The notes below the pieces were generated by a model. That model was given only the letters and a program-made list of their open reading frames with translations, had not been told where the DNA came from and did no database searches. Below are positions 1-5,289 of a DNA stretch of 7,041 bases, piece by piece. How positions within the stretch are numbered: the first letter of the stretch is position 1; the number at the start of each line of letters is the position of its first letter. This DNA comes from an uncultured Chlorobiaceae bacterium (GTDB lineage Bacteria > Bacteroidota > Chlorobiia > Chlorobiales > Chlorobiaceae), in NCBI GenBank assembly GCA_903904495.1, contig CAIVCU010000457.1, positions 1-7,041 on the forward strand, written 5' to 3'. A program made the position numbers and the translations under genes.

Positions 1-426
1 ATAGCCGTGATAGTCATTGCTTTTCGTTACCTGCTTGAAAACCGGGCTGACCCAGATTGCTGTGATGCCGAGTCGGCCAAGATAACCAAGCTTTTCCTTC
101 ATTCCTGCAATAGTACCCCCGCACCATTTTTTTCCGGATTCAAACCATGCTTCACGTTCCGCATTGAAGGCATCGGTCCCGGGATTAAAAAGCGGAGTTT
201 TACGGTTTGCCTGCTTGTCGGTCACAGGGTTCCCGTCTTTGTCGCAAAAACCGCCGTACTCCCTGCCATCAGAAAAGCGGTCAAGAAAAAGAAAATAGAG
301 CACTTCATCCGACCAGGAGGCTGGAGAGGGATAAAAACGCCTGTTTTCGACCAGAGTTTTAAAATTGATTTCGCTAAGCCGTCGCTCAACGAGAGAGAAG
401 AGAGTATCCTGAGGATTTTCGGGCAT
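1..426 (-). CDS. GH13 alpha-amylase-family enzyme, N-terminal part (cut by left edge)
   Basis: Reading the minus strand from ATG at 426 gives 142 codons without a stop to the window edge, so only the N-terminus is present. The protein begins MPENPQDTLFSLVERR. Around residues 38-54 it has WSDEVLYFLFLDRFSDG, the first beta strand of the GH13 (alpha/beta)8 barrel with its usual DRF-x-(D/N)-G turn. Around residues 103-125 GGTIAGMKEKLGYLGRLGI leads into AIWVSPVF, the typical second repeat of the barrel, and the fragment ends NDYHGY, matching the family's YHGY segment. Members hydrolyse or rearrange alpha-1,4/1,6 glucans. The catalytic Asp, Glu and Asp lie further on and are not visible, so the exact activity (amylase, glucosidase, trehalose or maltosyl enzyme) cannot be set. 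No Shine-Dalgarno is visible. An in-frame TAA five codons upstream limits alternatives to a TTG two codons earlier. The family call is firm. Confidence 0.88.
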   Translation of the reverse strand, partial: MPENPQDTLFSLVERRLSEINFKTLVENRRFYPSPASWSDEVLYFLFLDRFSDGREYGGFCDKDGNPVTDKQANRKTPLFNPGTDAFNAEREAWFESGKKWCGGTIAGMKEKLGYLGRLGITAIWVSPVFKQVTKSNDYHGY

Positions 427-443
427 GATCAAGAAGATTTAGT

Positions 444-492
444 AGTGCTGAGTGCTGAATATTTAGTTCTGAGTGCTGAGTTCTGAGTGCTG
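444..492. repeat. Heptanucleotide tandem repeat array, 7 units
   Basis: Seven consecutive 7-bp units occur in register: AGTGCTG, AGTGCTG, AATATTT (degenerate), AGTTCTG, AGTGCTG, AGTTCTG, AGTGCTG. The units alternate between a G and a T at the fourth base. A stray AGTTCTG lies out of phase at 519-525. The array begins 17 bp upstream of the GH13 start codon and therefore lies in its 5' leader or promoter region. Such arrays change copy number by slippage. What it does here is unknown. Confidence 0.85.
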
Positions 493-640
493 AGCTGAGA
501 TCAGTCGGCAATAAAATCAGTTCTGAGTAAAGAAAGATGAGGATCTTTTTTGTTGATGAGGAAATATATGTAAAAAATCGGGCGATTGAGAAGAGGAGGA
601 GATTTGTGTTTGTGTGGAAATAATCAACAGAGGTTGCGTT

Positions 641-678
641 CCCTGAAAAAAACGGCAGAACTGCCGGCTTTTTCAGGG
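641..678 (-). terminator. Hairpin terminator of tpx, symmetrical
   Basis: Outer arms CCCTGAAAAA (641-650) and TTTTTCAGGG (669-678) pair perfectly. An inner stem CGGCAG/CTGCCG (653-658 with 661-666) is separated from them by a 2+2 internal loop. Read on the minus strand, the GC-rich inner hairpin is followed by a run of T, as in an intrinsic terminator, and it starts 19 bp after the tpx stop codon. The mirror A/T tracts would let it work in both directions. It isolates tpx from the GH13 gene downstream. Confidence 0.85.
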
Positions 679-696
679 ATCAATATCCGGGGATTA

Positions 697-1197
697 TTAT
701 GCAAGTACCTTGAGGACAGCACTGTAATCGGGTTCTTCAACAATTTCAGTGACCTGCTGGGTATAGCGGACTATACCATCGGCATCTATTATGACAATAG
801 CTCTGGAAAGAAGCCCTTTGAGTGGTCCGGTGGTAATAGTGACACCATAATCCCGTCCGAATTCCGGGGATCGGAACACTGAAAGGGATACCACATTTTT
901 CAACCCTTCGGTTTCACAGAAACGGCTTTGGGCAAAAGGCAGGTCAGCGGAAATACAAAGGACAACGGTATTGTCGAGCCTTGCAGCGTCTTGGTTGAAG
1001 TGCCTTACTGAAGAGGCGCAAACCGAGGTATCAAGACTTGGAAAAATATTAAGAACCAGCCGTTTACCGGCAAAATCGGCAGGACCGGCTTCAGAGAGGT
1101 CAGTTTTCACCAGACAGAAAAAAGGTGCTTCGGAGCCTTTGAGAGGAAGAGCCCCGATGCTTTCAACAGGATTGCCTTTGAAGGTGAGATGTGCCAT
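697..1197 (-). CDS. tpx: Thiol peroxidase Tpx (atypical 2-Cys peroxiredoxin)
   Basis: The 166-residue protein matches the usual Tpx length. It reduces hydrogen peroxide and organic peroxides with electrons from thioredoxin. Near the N-terminus it has the family pattern FKGNPV...GALPLKGSEAP. The active-site segment FPSLDTSVCASSVRHFN places the peroxidatic Cys at residue 60, with Thr57 three residues before it as in all peroxiredoxins. The resolving Cys is at 94 in RFCETEGL, giving the C60-C94 pair typical of atypical 2-Cys Tpx. Arg132 in SRAIVIID is the expected second active-site Arg. Extra cysteines are at 28 and 81. The start is ATG at 1197, and no Shine-Dalgarno is visible in the AT-rich leader. 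The gene lies 66 bp after the transpeptidase gene with no terminator between them, so the two may share a transcript, and it ends at a strong hairpin. It probably acts in the cytoplasm; no signal peptide is seen. Confidence 0.96.
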   Translation of the reverse strand: MAHLTFKGNPVESIGALPLKGSEAPFFCLVKTDLSEAGPADFAGKRLVLNIFPSLDTSVCASSVRHFNQDAARLDNTVVLCISADLPFAQSRFCETEGLKNVVSLSVFRSPEFGRDYGVTITTGPLKGLLSRAIVIIDADGIVRYTQQVTEIVEEPDYSAVLKVLA

Positions 1198-1263
1198 AAC
1201 AATTATTGATTAAACGTTGATGAATGATTTTTGGGGTGACGGAGTTCAGTTCAATAACAATAA

Positions 1264-2034
1264 TTACGGATCGTTAACCAGTGTCACCGGATCATGAAGA
1301 CGGGCCCAGATAAACAGTTTTGCAGCATCACGCGTCAACAGCCGGATGCAACCGTGTGAGGCTGGATATCCAGGAAGCGATTGCTGATGTATGAAGTAAC
1401 CATTATGATAATTTATAGAAAACGGCATTGGTGCATTATCATACTTGAGAGAACGCTTCATGCGCTCCTTGTAATTTACATAAAACATGCCGGGAGGAGT
1501 GCGCCTCCTGGTTGAACCGGAAGAACACGGCCCCCAGAAGAGAAGCTCACCGTTCTCATAGGCACCAAAATACTGCATGTTCAGAAAAATCCTGATTTCG
1601 CGTTCTCCGCGACTGTCGGCAAGGTGTTTCGGTACAGGAACATAGCTCCTTGCCTTACTGAGATCCACAGGAACGAACACTTTTTTCCCTATCGGGAAAT
1701 GCCGGGTATCAATCCTGTTGATTTTCATGAAAATTTCCATGCAGCTTGAGTCGGCAAAGCAGATGTTAGAGAAAGTTTCGCCCTGCTGAATCTTTCTTTT
1801 GATGAAACCGTCTGGATCCATCGAAGAGCTGCTTTGGGATGAAGAGGCTGAAGGTATCAGCACCGCCTTTGATATAAACGATGAGTCAGAGCGGGGTAAA
1901 GCCGGCATTACAGGATATTTCTCTGCTTTTTCCGTGGCCAGCAGGGTACCGGAGGAAACAAAAAAAAACAGAACCATACTGAGATGCAACGACTTATAGA
2001 GGGATAGCTGAGTGTTCACCTTTTTTAGATACAA
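1264..2034 (-). CDS. Secreted L,D-transpeptidase (YkuD family) with LysM-like region
   Basis: The product has 256 residues. Residues 1-33 look like a Sec signal peptide: a Lys-containing start followed by the hydrophobic run MVLFFFVSSGTLLA. A Ser-rich linker (about 61-71) precedes a LysM-like region at about 79-122 (QQGETFSNICF...NRID...PIGKKVFVP), which would bind peptidoglycan. Residues 145-254 form a YkuD catalytic domain: His216 in YFIHQQ, then SHGCIRL with the nucleophilic Cys229 and the partner His227. Such enzymes make 3-3 peptidoglycan crosslinks or attach proteins to the wall, acting in the periplasm. The longest frame starts at TTG (2034). GTG at 2019 and ATG at 1977 are alternatives, but the ATG would remove the basic n-region of the signal peptide, so a longer start is preferred. 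None has a clear Shine-Dalgarno. A candidate promoter lies upstream at 2093-2121. The precise crosslinking role is inferred from the family. Confidence 0.92.
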   Translation of the reverse strand: MYLKKVNTQLSLYKSLHLSMVLFFFVSSGTLLATEKAEKYPVMPALPRSDSSFISKAVLIPSASSSQSSSSMDPDGFIKRKIQQGETFSNICFADSSCMEIFMKINRIDTRHFPIGKKVFVPVDLSKARSYVPVPKHLADSRGEREIRIFLNMQYFGAYENGELLFWGPCSSGSTRRRTPPGMFYVNYKERMKRSLKYDNAPMPFSINYHNGYFIHQQSLPGYPASHGCIRLLTRDAAKLFIWARLHDPVTLVNDP

Positions 2035-2092
2035 TCTGTTGTTAATGCCTTATCATAAGTGTCGCAGCTCAAACCGGTAAACTTGACTGCTT

Positions 2093-2121
2093 AACATAGC
2101 AAACAGTACAAACGTGTTCAA
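2093..2121 (-). promoter_or_regulatory. Candidate sigma70-like promoter for the transpeptidase gene
   Basis: On the minus strand TTGAAC (2116-2121) and TATGTT (2093-2098) are separated by exactly 17 bp, each matching 4 of 6 consensus bases. This predicts a leader of about 50 nt before the TTG start. An inverted repeat AAACGT-N5-ACGTTT (2110-2126) covers the -35 element and could be an operator. The call rests on weak consensus matches and position only. Confidence 0.35.
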
Positions 2122-2156
2122 CGTTTCAAGCTATTCCACGCATTCTCTAATCTCTC

Positions 2157-2966
2157 TCATACAGACGGCAAAACCTGATAATAACCGTTTACAGAAACAA
2201 CCTGCAGGGGATAGTCAAACAAAGAGGAGAGCGTTGAGGAGGTCAGCACATCCGATTTGTTACCGTCGCTGACTATCCTGCCCTCTTTTAAAAGAACAAC
2301 TCTTTCAATTTCAGGGGGAATCTCGTGAATATGATGGGTAACCAGGATGACTGTTTTCCCCGATCTCATCAGCATGCGGAGCGTTTCTATGTACTGAAAT
2401 GCGGCTTTGAGATCAAGCCCGGTAGTCGGCTCGTCGAGCAGGAGTGCCTCAGGATCGTGGATGAGGGTGCGGCCGAGAAGGAAACGGCGCTGCTGTCCGG
2501 TTGACATGGTTCCAAAAGGACGATTTTTCAGTGACCCTATGCCCAGCCTCTCCATCACTTCCTCGGCTTTTTGCATGTCATCGGGACTGTACTGCTGATT
2601 CTGCCAGATATCGATACTGGCATAGATGCCCGATAAAATCACATTGATTCCGCGAGCTCCGGGAAGATAATCGTGCTGCAGATCATGGGAAACAATACCA
2701 AGTCGGGTGCGAAGATCCCAGACATTCCAGCGCTCCATACCAAAAATCCGCACATGACTTTCGGGGTCCGCGACAGGATAGATATCGCGGGAAAGCAGCT
2801 TCATCAGGGTGGATTTGCCTGCTCCGTTTGGTCCAAGAATGGCTGTACTGCAGCCTTCATCTACGGCGAGCGAGAATTCCCTGAAAACGCAGGTCGTTCC
2901 ACAGTAAGCCGTTACGTGATGAATATCAATGAACTCCTCTTTTCTATGCTGGCTCATTATTTCCAT
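2157..2966 (-). CDS. Orphan ABC transporter ATP-binding protein (YlmA/ModF-like)
   Basis: The 269-residue protein is a single ABC ATPase domain. It has Walker A GPNGAGKST at 45-53, a Q-loop region VSHDLQHDY with Gln97, signature MSTGQQRR at 154-161, Walker B ALLLDEP at 174-180 with catalytic Glu179, D-loop TGLD, and H-loop His211 in VTHHIHE. The STGQQ signature in place of LSGGQ and the HHIHEIPPEIERV stretch are features I associate with a group often labelled iron-complex or YlmA-like ATPases, whose permease is frequently unknown. No membrane or binding-protein partner is visible here, only the DoxX gene upstream. ATG at 2966 overlaps the DoxX reading frame by 10 bp. ATG at 2957 (Met4) would form a TAATG stop/start overlap with a GGA seven bases upstream and is equally credible. 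Either way translation is probably coupled to DoxX. The ATPase call is firm; the substrate is unknown. Confidence 0.9.
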   Translation of the reverse strand: MEIMSQHRKEEFIDIHHVTAYCGTTCVFREFSLAVDEGCSTAILGPNGAGKSTLMKLLSRDIYPVADPESHVRIFGMERWNVWDLRTRLGIVSHDLQHDYLPGARGINVILSGIYASIDIWQNQQYSPDDMQKAEEVMERLGIGSLKNRPFGTMSTGQQRRFLLGRTLIHDPEALLLDEPTTGLDLKAAFQYIETLRMLMRSGKTVILVTHHIHEIPPEIERVVLLKEGRIVSDGNKSDVLTSSTLSSLFDYPLQVVSVNGYYQVLPSV

Positions 2967-3373
2967 AGACCGCTGCCGTGTGAAGCGCTGTAGCGTCCAG
3001 CGCCAAAAAAGAAAACTGCAAGAGCACCAAACAGATAAAGCGCCTGCAGTTCAAGGGCATAACCGCCATGTTCAGACATTGAAAAAAGCTGTTTTGAATG
3101 AACAAGATAGACGGCCATAGACATGACGAAAACCTGTATCAGAGCTGCAGGTCTGGTATAGATGCCCAACACCATAAAGAGCGGCGCTAGAAGCTCGCCG
3201 ATAAGAATACCGTGCGAAAGATAGCCCGGCAGTCTGGCCTGGACAAGCAGAGTGGACACAAACCCTTATCCGTGCTGGAGCTTGCTGACTCCATGAAAAA
3301 ACATGAGGGAACCTACTGAAACCCGCAGAATCAACTTTCCAAGATCACTGTTATTGACAAGACGCTCAAGCAT
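2957..3373 (-). pseudogene. DoxX-family membrane protein, interrupted by an in-frame TAA at codon 36
   Basis: From ATG at 3373 the frame runs MLERLVNNSDLGKLILRVSV, then MFFHGVSKLQHG, then TAA (3268-3266), and continues in the same frame as GFVSTLLVQARLPGYLSHG to TAA at 2959-2957. Joined, the 138 residues match DoxX in length and layout: TM1 with the (F/M)FHG-x-x-KL motif, TM2 at GILIGELLAPLFMVLGIY, TM3 at ALIQVFVMSMAVYLVH, TM4 at LYLFGALAVFFF, and the ending GAGRYS. The first start has a strong Shine-Dalgarno. After the stop, 100 codons can be read from GTG at 3259 (2957-3259), but this lacks TM1. DoxX proteins are small inner-membrane proteins with roles in quinone- or thiol-linked redox and stress; the function here is unknown. 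One base change (for example TAA to TTA, Leu) would restore the gene, so it may be a recent nonsense mutation or a sequence error. The C-terminal part still looks intact. Confidence 0.82.
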
Positions 3374-3379
3374 GGGGAA

Positions 3380-3388
3380 CTCCTTTTT
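3380..3388 (-). promoter_or_regulatory. Strong ribosome binding site that fixes the full-length DoxX start
   Basis: On the minus strand AAAAAGGAG ends six bases before ATG at 3373. It is one of the clearest Shine-Dalgarno sequences in the window. It supports ATG 3373 rather than the internal GTG 3259 as the original start of the DoxX gene. Confidence 0.75.
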
Positions 3389-3465
3389 ACCTGTTTTTTA
3401 CCCATTATCGGCGATGTTTTTGGAGGCCTTAATTATTCAAGATCTGTTTCACTCGGGACTCAATT

Positions 3466-4566
3466 TCAATTGACAATATAGCCCTCCACCAGGAGATCAA
3501 TTCCGAAAAACCGGGGTGATTCAAATTGCAGATTGACTGACTGGTCAGGGATACTGATACCAAGGGGGGCAAATGCACTGAGGCCGTCGCCGCCGAAGAT
3601 CTTTGGAGCAATAAACATATAGATTTTATCCACAAGCTTTGCACGAATAAATGAGGCGGAGAGCCGGCTCCCACCTTCAACCATAACTGAAAGAATCTTA
3701 CGGTTGTGCAGTTCGAGAAGTACCTCACGAAGATTGAGTTCGCCGGCATGTTCATTGACAAATAACACCGTTACCCCTTTTTGTCTCAAGAGCTCTGCTT
3801 TGGGTAACTCCGACCATGAAGATGAGGCAAAGACAATGGTTAGCGCCTCGGAACCGAATATTTTCGCATCCAACGGCAGACTTAACTGTCGATCGAGAAC
3901 AACTCGAAGAGGGTTTCGCCCCGGACAGTGCCTTACGGTAAGCATCGCATCATCAGCGCGAATAGTAGCCTCTCCAATGAGGATGGCGTCATAGACACTC
4001 CGGAGGCGGTGAACCTCGAGCCTTGCTGCTTCACCGGTAATCCAGCGGGATGCACCAAGCGATGTTGCAATTTTTCCATCTAGCGTTTGTGCAATCTTTA
4101 TAGCCACCAGAGGCAGCCCGGCGTTATGACATTTAATAAATGCCTCATTGAGTTTCATGCACTCCGCTTCAAGCACAGCTTCTGTAACATCGATTCCTGC
4201 TGCAAGAAGCTTTTCAGTCCCTTTTCCTGCCACAGCAGGATTAGGATCCCGGCAACCGATGACCACACGGGGTATTCCCGTTTCAATAATGAGATCACTG
4301 CAGGGTGGGGTTTTTCCGAAATGACAGCAGGGTTCAAGATTAACGTACAAGGTTGCATGGCTAAGCAGGTCGAGATTGGACACTGACGCTATTGCATGCA
4401 CTTCTGCATGTGTACCGCCAAACTTCTCATGCCAGCCTTCACCGATAATTTCGCCGTTATAAACAATAACCGAACCAACCATTGGATTAGGACTTACCTT
4501 GCCGGCCCCCTTCATGGCTAGTTCAAGACAACGACGCATATAAAGAACATCATCACTCATCGGCAT
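3466..4566 (-). CDS. ribD: Bifunctional riboflavin biosynthesis protein RibD (deaminase/reductase)
   Basis: RibD carries out two consecutive riboflavin steps: deamination of the diamino-pyrimidine ribosylamino phosphate made by GTP cyclohydrolase II, then NADPH reduction of the ribose side chain. From ATG 4566 the protein has 366 residues, the usual length for the fused enzyme. The N-terminal cytidine-deaminase-fold domain has zinc ligand His53 and catalytic Glu55 in THAEVHAI, and zinc cysteines 80 and 89 in EPCCHFGKTPPC. The reductase domain begins near residue 151 (LPLVAIKIAQTLDGKIA), with SRWITG shortly after, and continues to MVEGGSRLSASFI (about 295-307) and APKIFGG. A longer frame begins at TTG 4572, but AAAAGGA ends six bases before ATG 4566, so ATG is preferred; ATG 4560 is also possible. 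It lies 2 bp after the deaminase-family gene upstream, indicating a shared transcript. It probably acts in the cytoplasm. Confidence 0.97.
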   Translation of the reverse strand: MPMSDDVLYMRRCLELAMKGAGKVSPNPMVGSVIVYNGEIIGEGWHEKFGGTHAEVHAIASVSNLDLLSHATLYVNLEPCCHFGKTPPCSDLIIETGIPRVVIGCRDPNPAVAGKGTEKLLAAGIDVTEAVLEAECMKLNEAFIKCHNAGLPLVAIKIAQTLDGKIATSLGASRWITGEAARLEVHRLRSVYDAILIGEATIRADDAMLTVRHCPGRNPLRVVLDRQLSLPLDAKIFGSEALTIVFASSSWSELPKAELLRQKGVTVLFVNEHAGELNLREVLLELHNRKILSVMVEGGSRLSASFIRAKLVDKIYMFIAPKIFGGDGLSAFAPLGISIPDQSVNLQFESPRFFGIDLLVEGYIVN

Positions 4567-4568
4567 GG

Positions 4569-5105
4569 TCAATCCTTTTGGTTACACATAGTTACCTGTA
4601 CAAGCCTGATACCTGAGAGCCTGAGCAGTTCATCGATATGCTCGATTTTATAGGGTTTGTCGTAATAGATGGTTTTTATGCCGACATTAATAAGCACTTT
4701 AAGACAGTGAATGCAGGGGCTGGCCGTAATATAGATATCGGAATCCTTGATCGATATGCCATGTTTTGCAGCCTGGGCGATGGCATTGATTTCCGCATGA
4801 ATGGTATTAACGCAGTTCTCTTCGACAGTTCCATCGGGATGAGTACTCCGGTAAATATGGCAATTGCTGTCGTTGCAGTGAGGAAGCCCGGAGGGTGCTC
4901 CGTTGTACCCGGTCGAAAGAATATTGTGATCCCTGACAATCACTGCACCGATGTGACCACGGGTACAGGTCGCTCTGCGGGAAATAAGTTGTGCGACACT
5001 CATAAAGTATTCATGCCAGCCGAGCCGCTTTAAAGGTTCTGAGCCATCGTTTCTTTCATCACCTGAGCAACAACATCCCGTCTTTGTTTCATCCGGCATA
5101 GCCAT
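4569..5105 (-). CDS. dCMP deaminase family protein (ComEB-like)
   Basis: The 178-residue protein has the zinc deaminase signature: HAEINAIAQAA with His103 as zinc ligand and Glu105 as proton shuttle, and SPCIHCLKVLI with Cys131 and Cys134 as the other ligands. The preceding segment CTRGHIGAVIVRDHNILSTG then YNGAPSGLPHC (47-77) is typical of dCMP deaminases, which convert dCMP to dUMP for thymidylate synthesis. An N-terminal extension of about 25 residues contains three adjacent cysteines (11-13) and is less conserved in style; ATG at 5099 is an alternative start. No Shine-Dalgarno is seen before ATG 5105. It is the first gene of the minus-strand run and lies 2 bp before ribD, another enzyme with a deaminase fold. 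The substrate is inferred from the family. A competence-type ComEB label would mean the same protein family. Confidence 0.92.
   Translation of the reverse strand: MAMPDETKTGCCCSGDERNDGSEPLKRLGWHEYFMSVAQLISRRATCTRGHIGAVIVRDHNILSTGYNGAPSGLPHCNDSNCHIYRSTHPDGTVEENCVNTIHAEINAIAQAAKHGISIKDSDIYITASPCIHCLKVLINVGIKTIYYDKPYKIEHIDELLRLSGIRLVQVTMCNQKD
4573..4579 (-). promoter_or_regulatory. Ribosome binding site that decides the ribD start
   Basis: On the minus strand AAAAGGA ends six bases before ATG 4566 and lies within the last codons of the upstream deaminase gene. It favours ATG 4566 over the in-frame TTG at 4572, which would sit directly against it. Confidence 0.65.
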
Positions 5106-5122
5106 ATTATTTAATACATTAG

Positions 5123-5134
5123 AAAGACGTCTTT
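5123..5134. repeat. 12-bp perfect palindrome AAAGACGTCTTT in the deaminase leader
   Basis: The sequence is its own reverse complement over 12 bp. It lies 18 bp before the start codon of the dCMP deaminase gene, where a repressor site could act. No regulator is identified, and the palindrome has no spacer, so it is not a hairpin terminator. Confidence 0.5.
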
Positions 5135-5164
5135 GGTTACCGACTTTTTTTCTTATTTTAATTA

Positions 5165-5174
5165 CACTTAAGTG
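5165..5174. repeat. 10-bp perfect palindrome CACTTAAGTG between divergent genes
   Basis: The sequence is a perfect 10-bp self-complementary site in the 184-bp region between the divergently transcribed deaminase and recombinase genes. It could be a regulator site for either gene. Nothing else supports a role. Confidence 0.35.
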
Positions 5175-5223
5175 ATCTCACACTTCCCTTTCATTACTTT
5201 GATTTGTGCTTTTATTGAAGGTT

Positions 5224-5269
5224 TTTGCTACTAATTTGCTACTATTAAAACCAGCAACGTTTCCTACTA
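5224..5269. repeat. Three copies of TTTGCTACTA upstream of the recombinase
   Basis: TTTGCTACTA occurs at 5224-5233 and again at 5235-5244, an 11-bp period close to one helical turn. A third copy with one mismatch (TTTCCTACTA) is at 5260-5269, ending 20 bp before the recombinase ATG. Repeated short motifs beside a tyrosine recombinase gene are often arm-type binding sites of the recombinase, or sites by which it or an accessory factor controls its own expression. That role is inferred. Confidence 0.6.
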
Positions 5270-5289
5270 CTAAATGACTTATTACCCCA

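Noticed and set aside
7..486. A 159-codon plus-strand frame
   Set aside because: It is the antisense of the GH13 gene on the minus strand, whose translation shows clear family motifs. Its end runs through the heptamer repeats.
444..492. CRISPR array
   Set aside because: The units are 7 bp and contiguous, with no spacers and no cas genes nearby.
586..882. A plus-strand frame crossing the tpx terminator
   Set aside because: It runs through the hairpin and antisense to tpx, and its protein has no family features.
1201..1265. Inverted repeat AATTATTG/CAATAATT between the transpeptidase and tpx genes as a terminator
   Set aside because: The arms are all but free of G+C and 49 bp apart, with no T tract in a useful place; chance in AT-rich DNA is more likely.
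3266..3268. Programmed recoding of the DoxX TAA, such as selenocysteine or pyrrolysine insertion
   Set aside because: Those systems use TGA and TAG, not TAA, and no conserved downstream stem-loop was noticed.
3429..3761. A 110-codon minus-strand frame overlapping the end of ribD
   Set aside because: It lies in another frame over the conserved RibD reductase domain and has no supporting ribosome binding site.
4567..4572. TTG 4572 as the ribD start
   Set aside because: The Shine-Dalgarno AAAAGGA ends directly at this codon and is correctly spaced for ATG 4566 instead.
4638..5033. A 131-codon plus-strand frame opposite the dCMP deaminase gene
   Set aside because: It is antisense to a gene with intact zinc-binding motifs. 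The translation has no recognisable domain.
5106..5289. tRNA gene as the integration target
   Set aside because: No cloverleaf, TTCRA-type T-loop or CCA end is visible in the region between the deaminase and recombinase genes.
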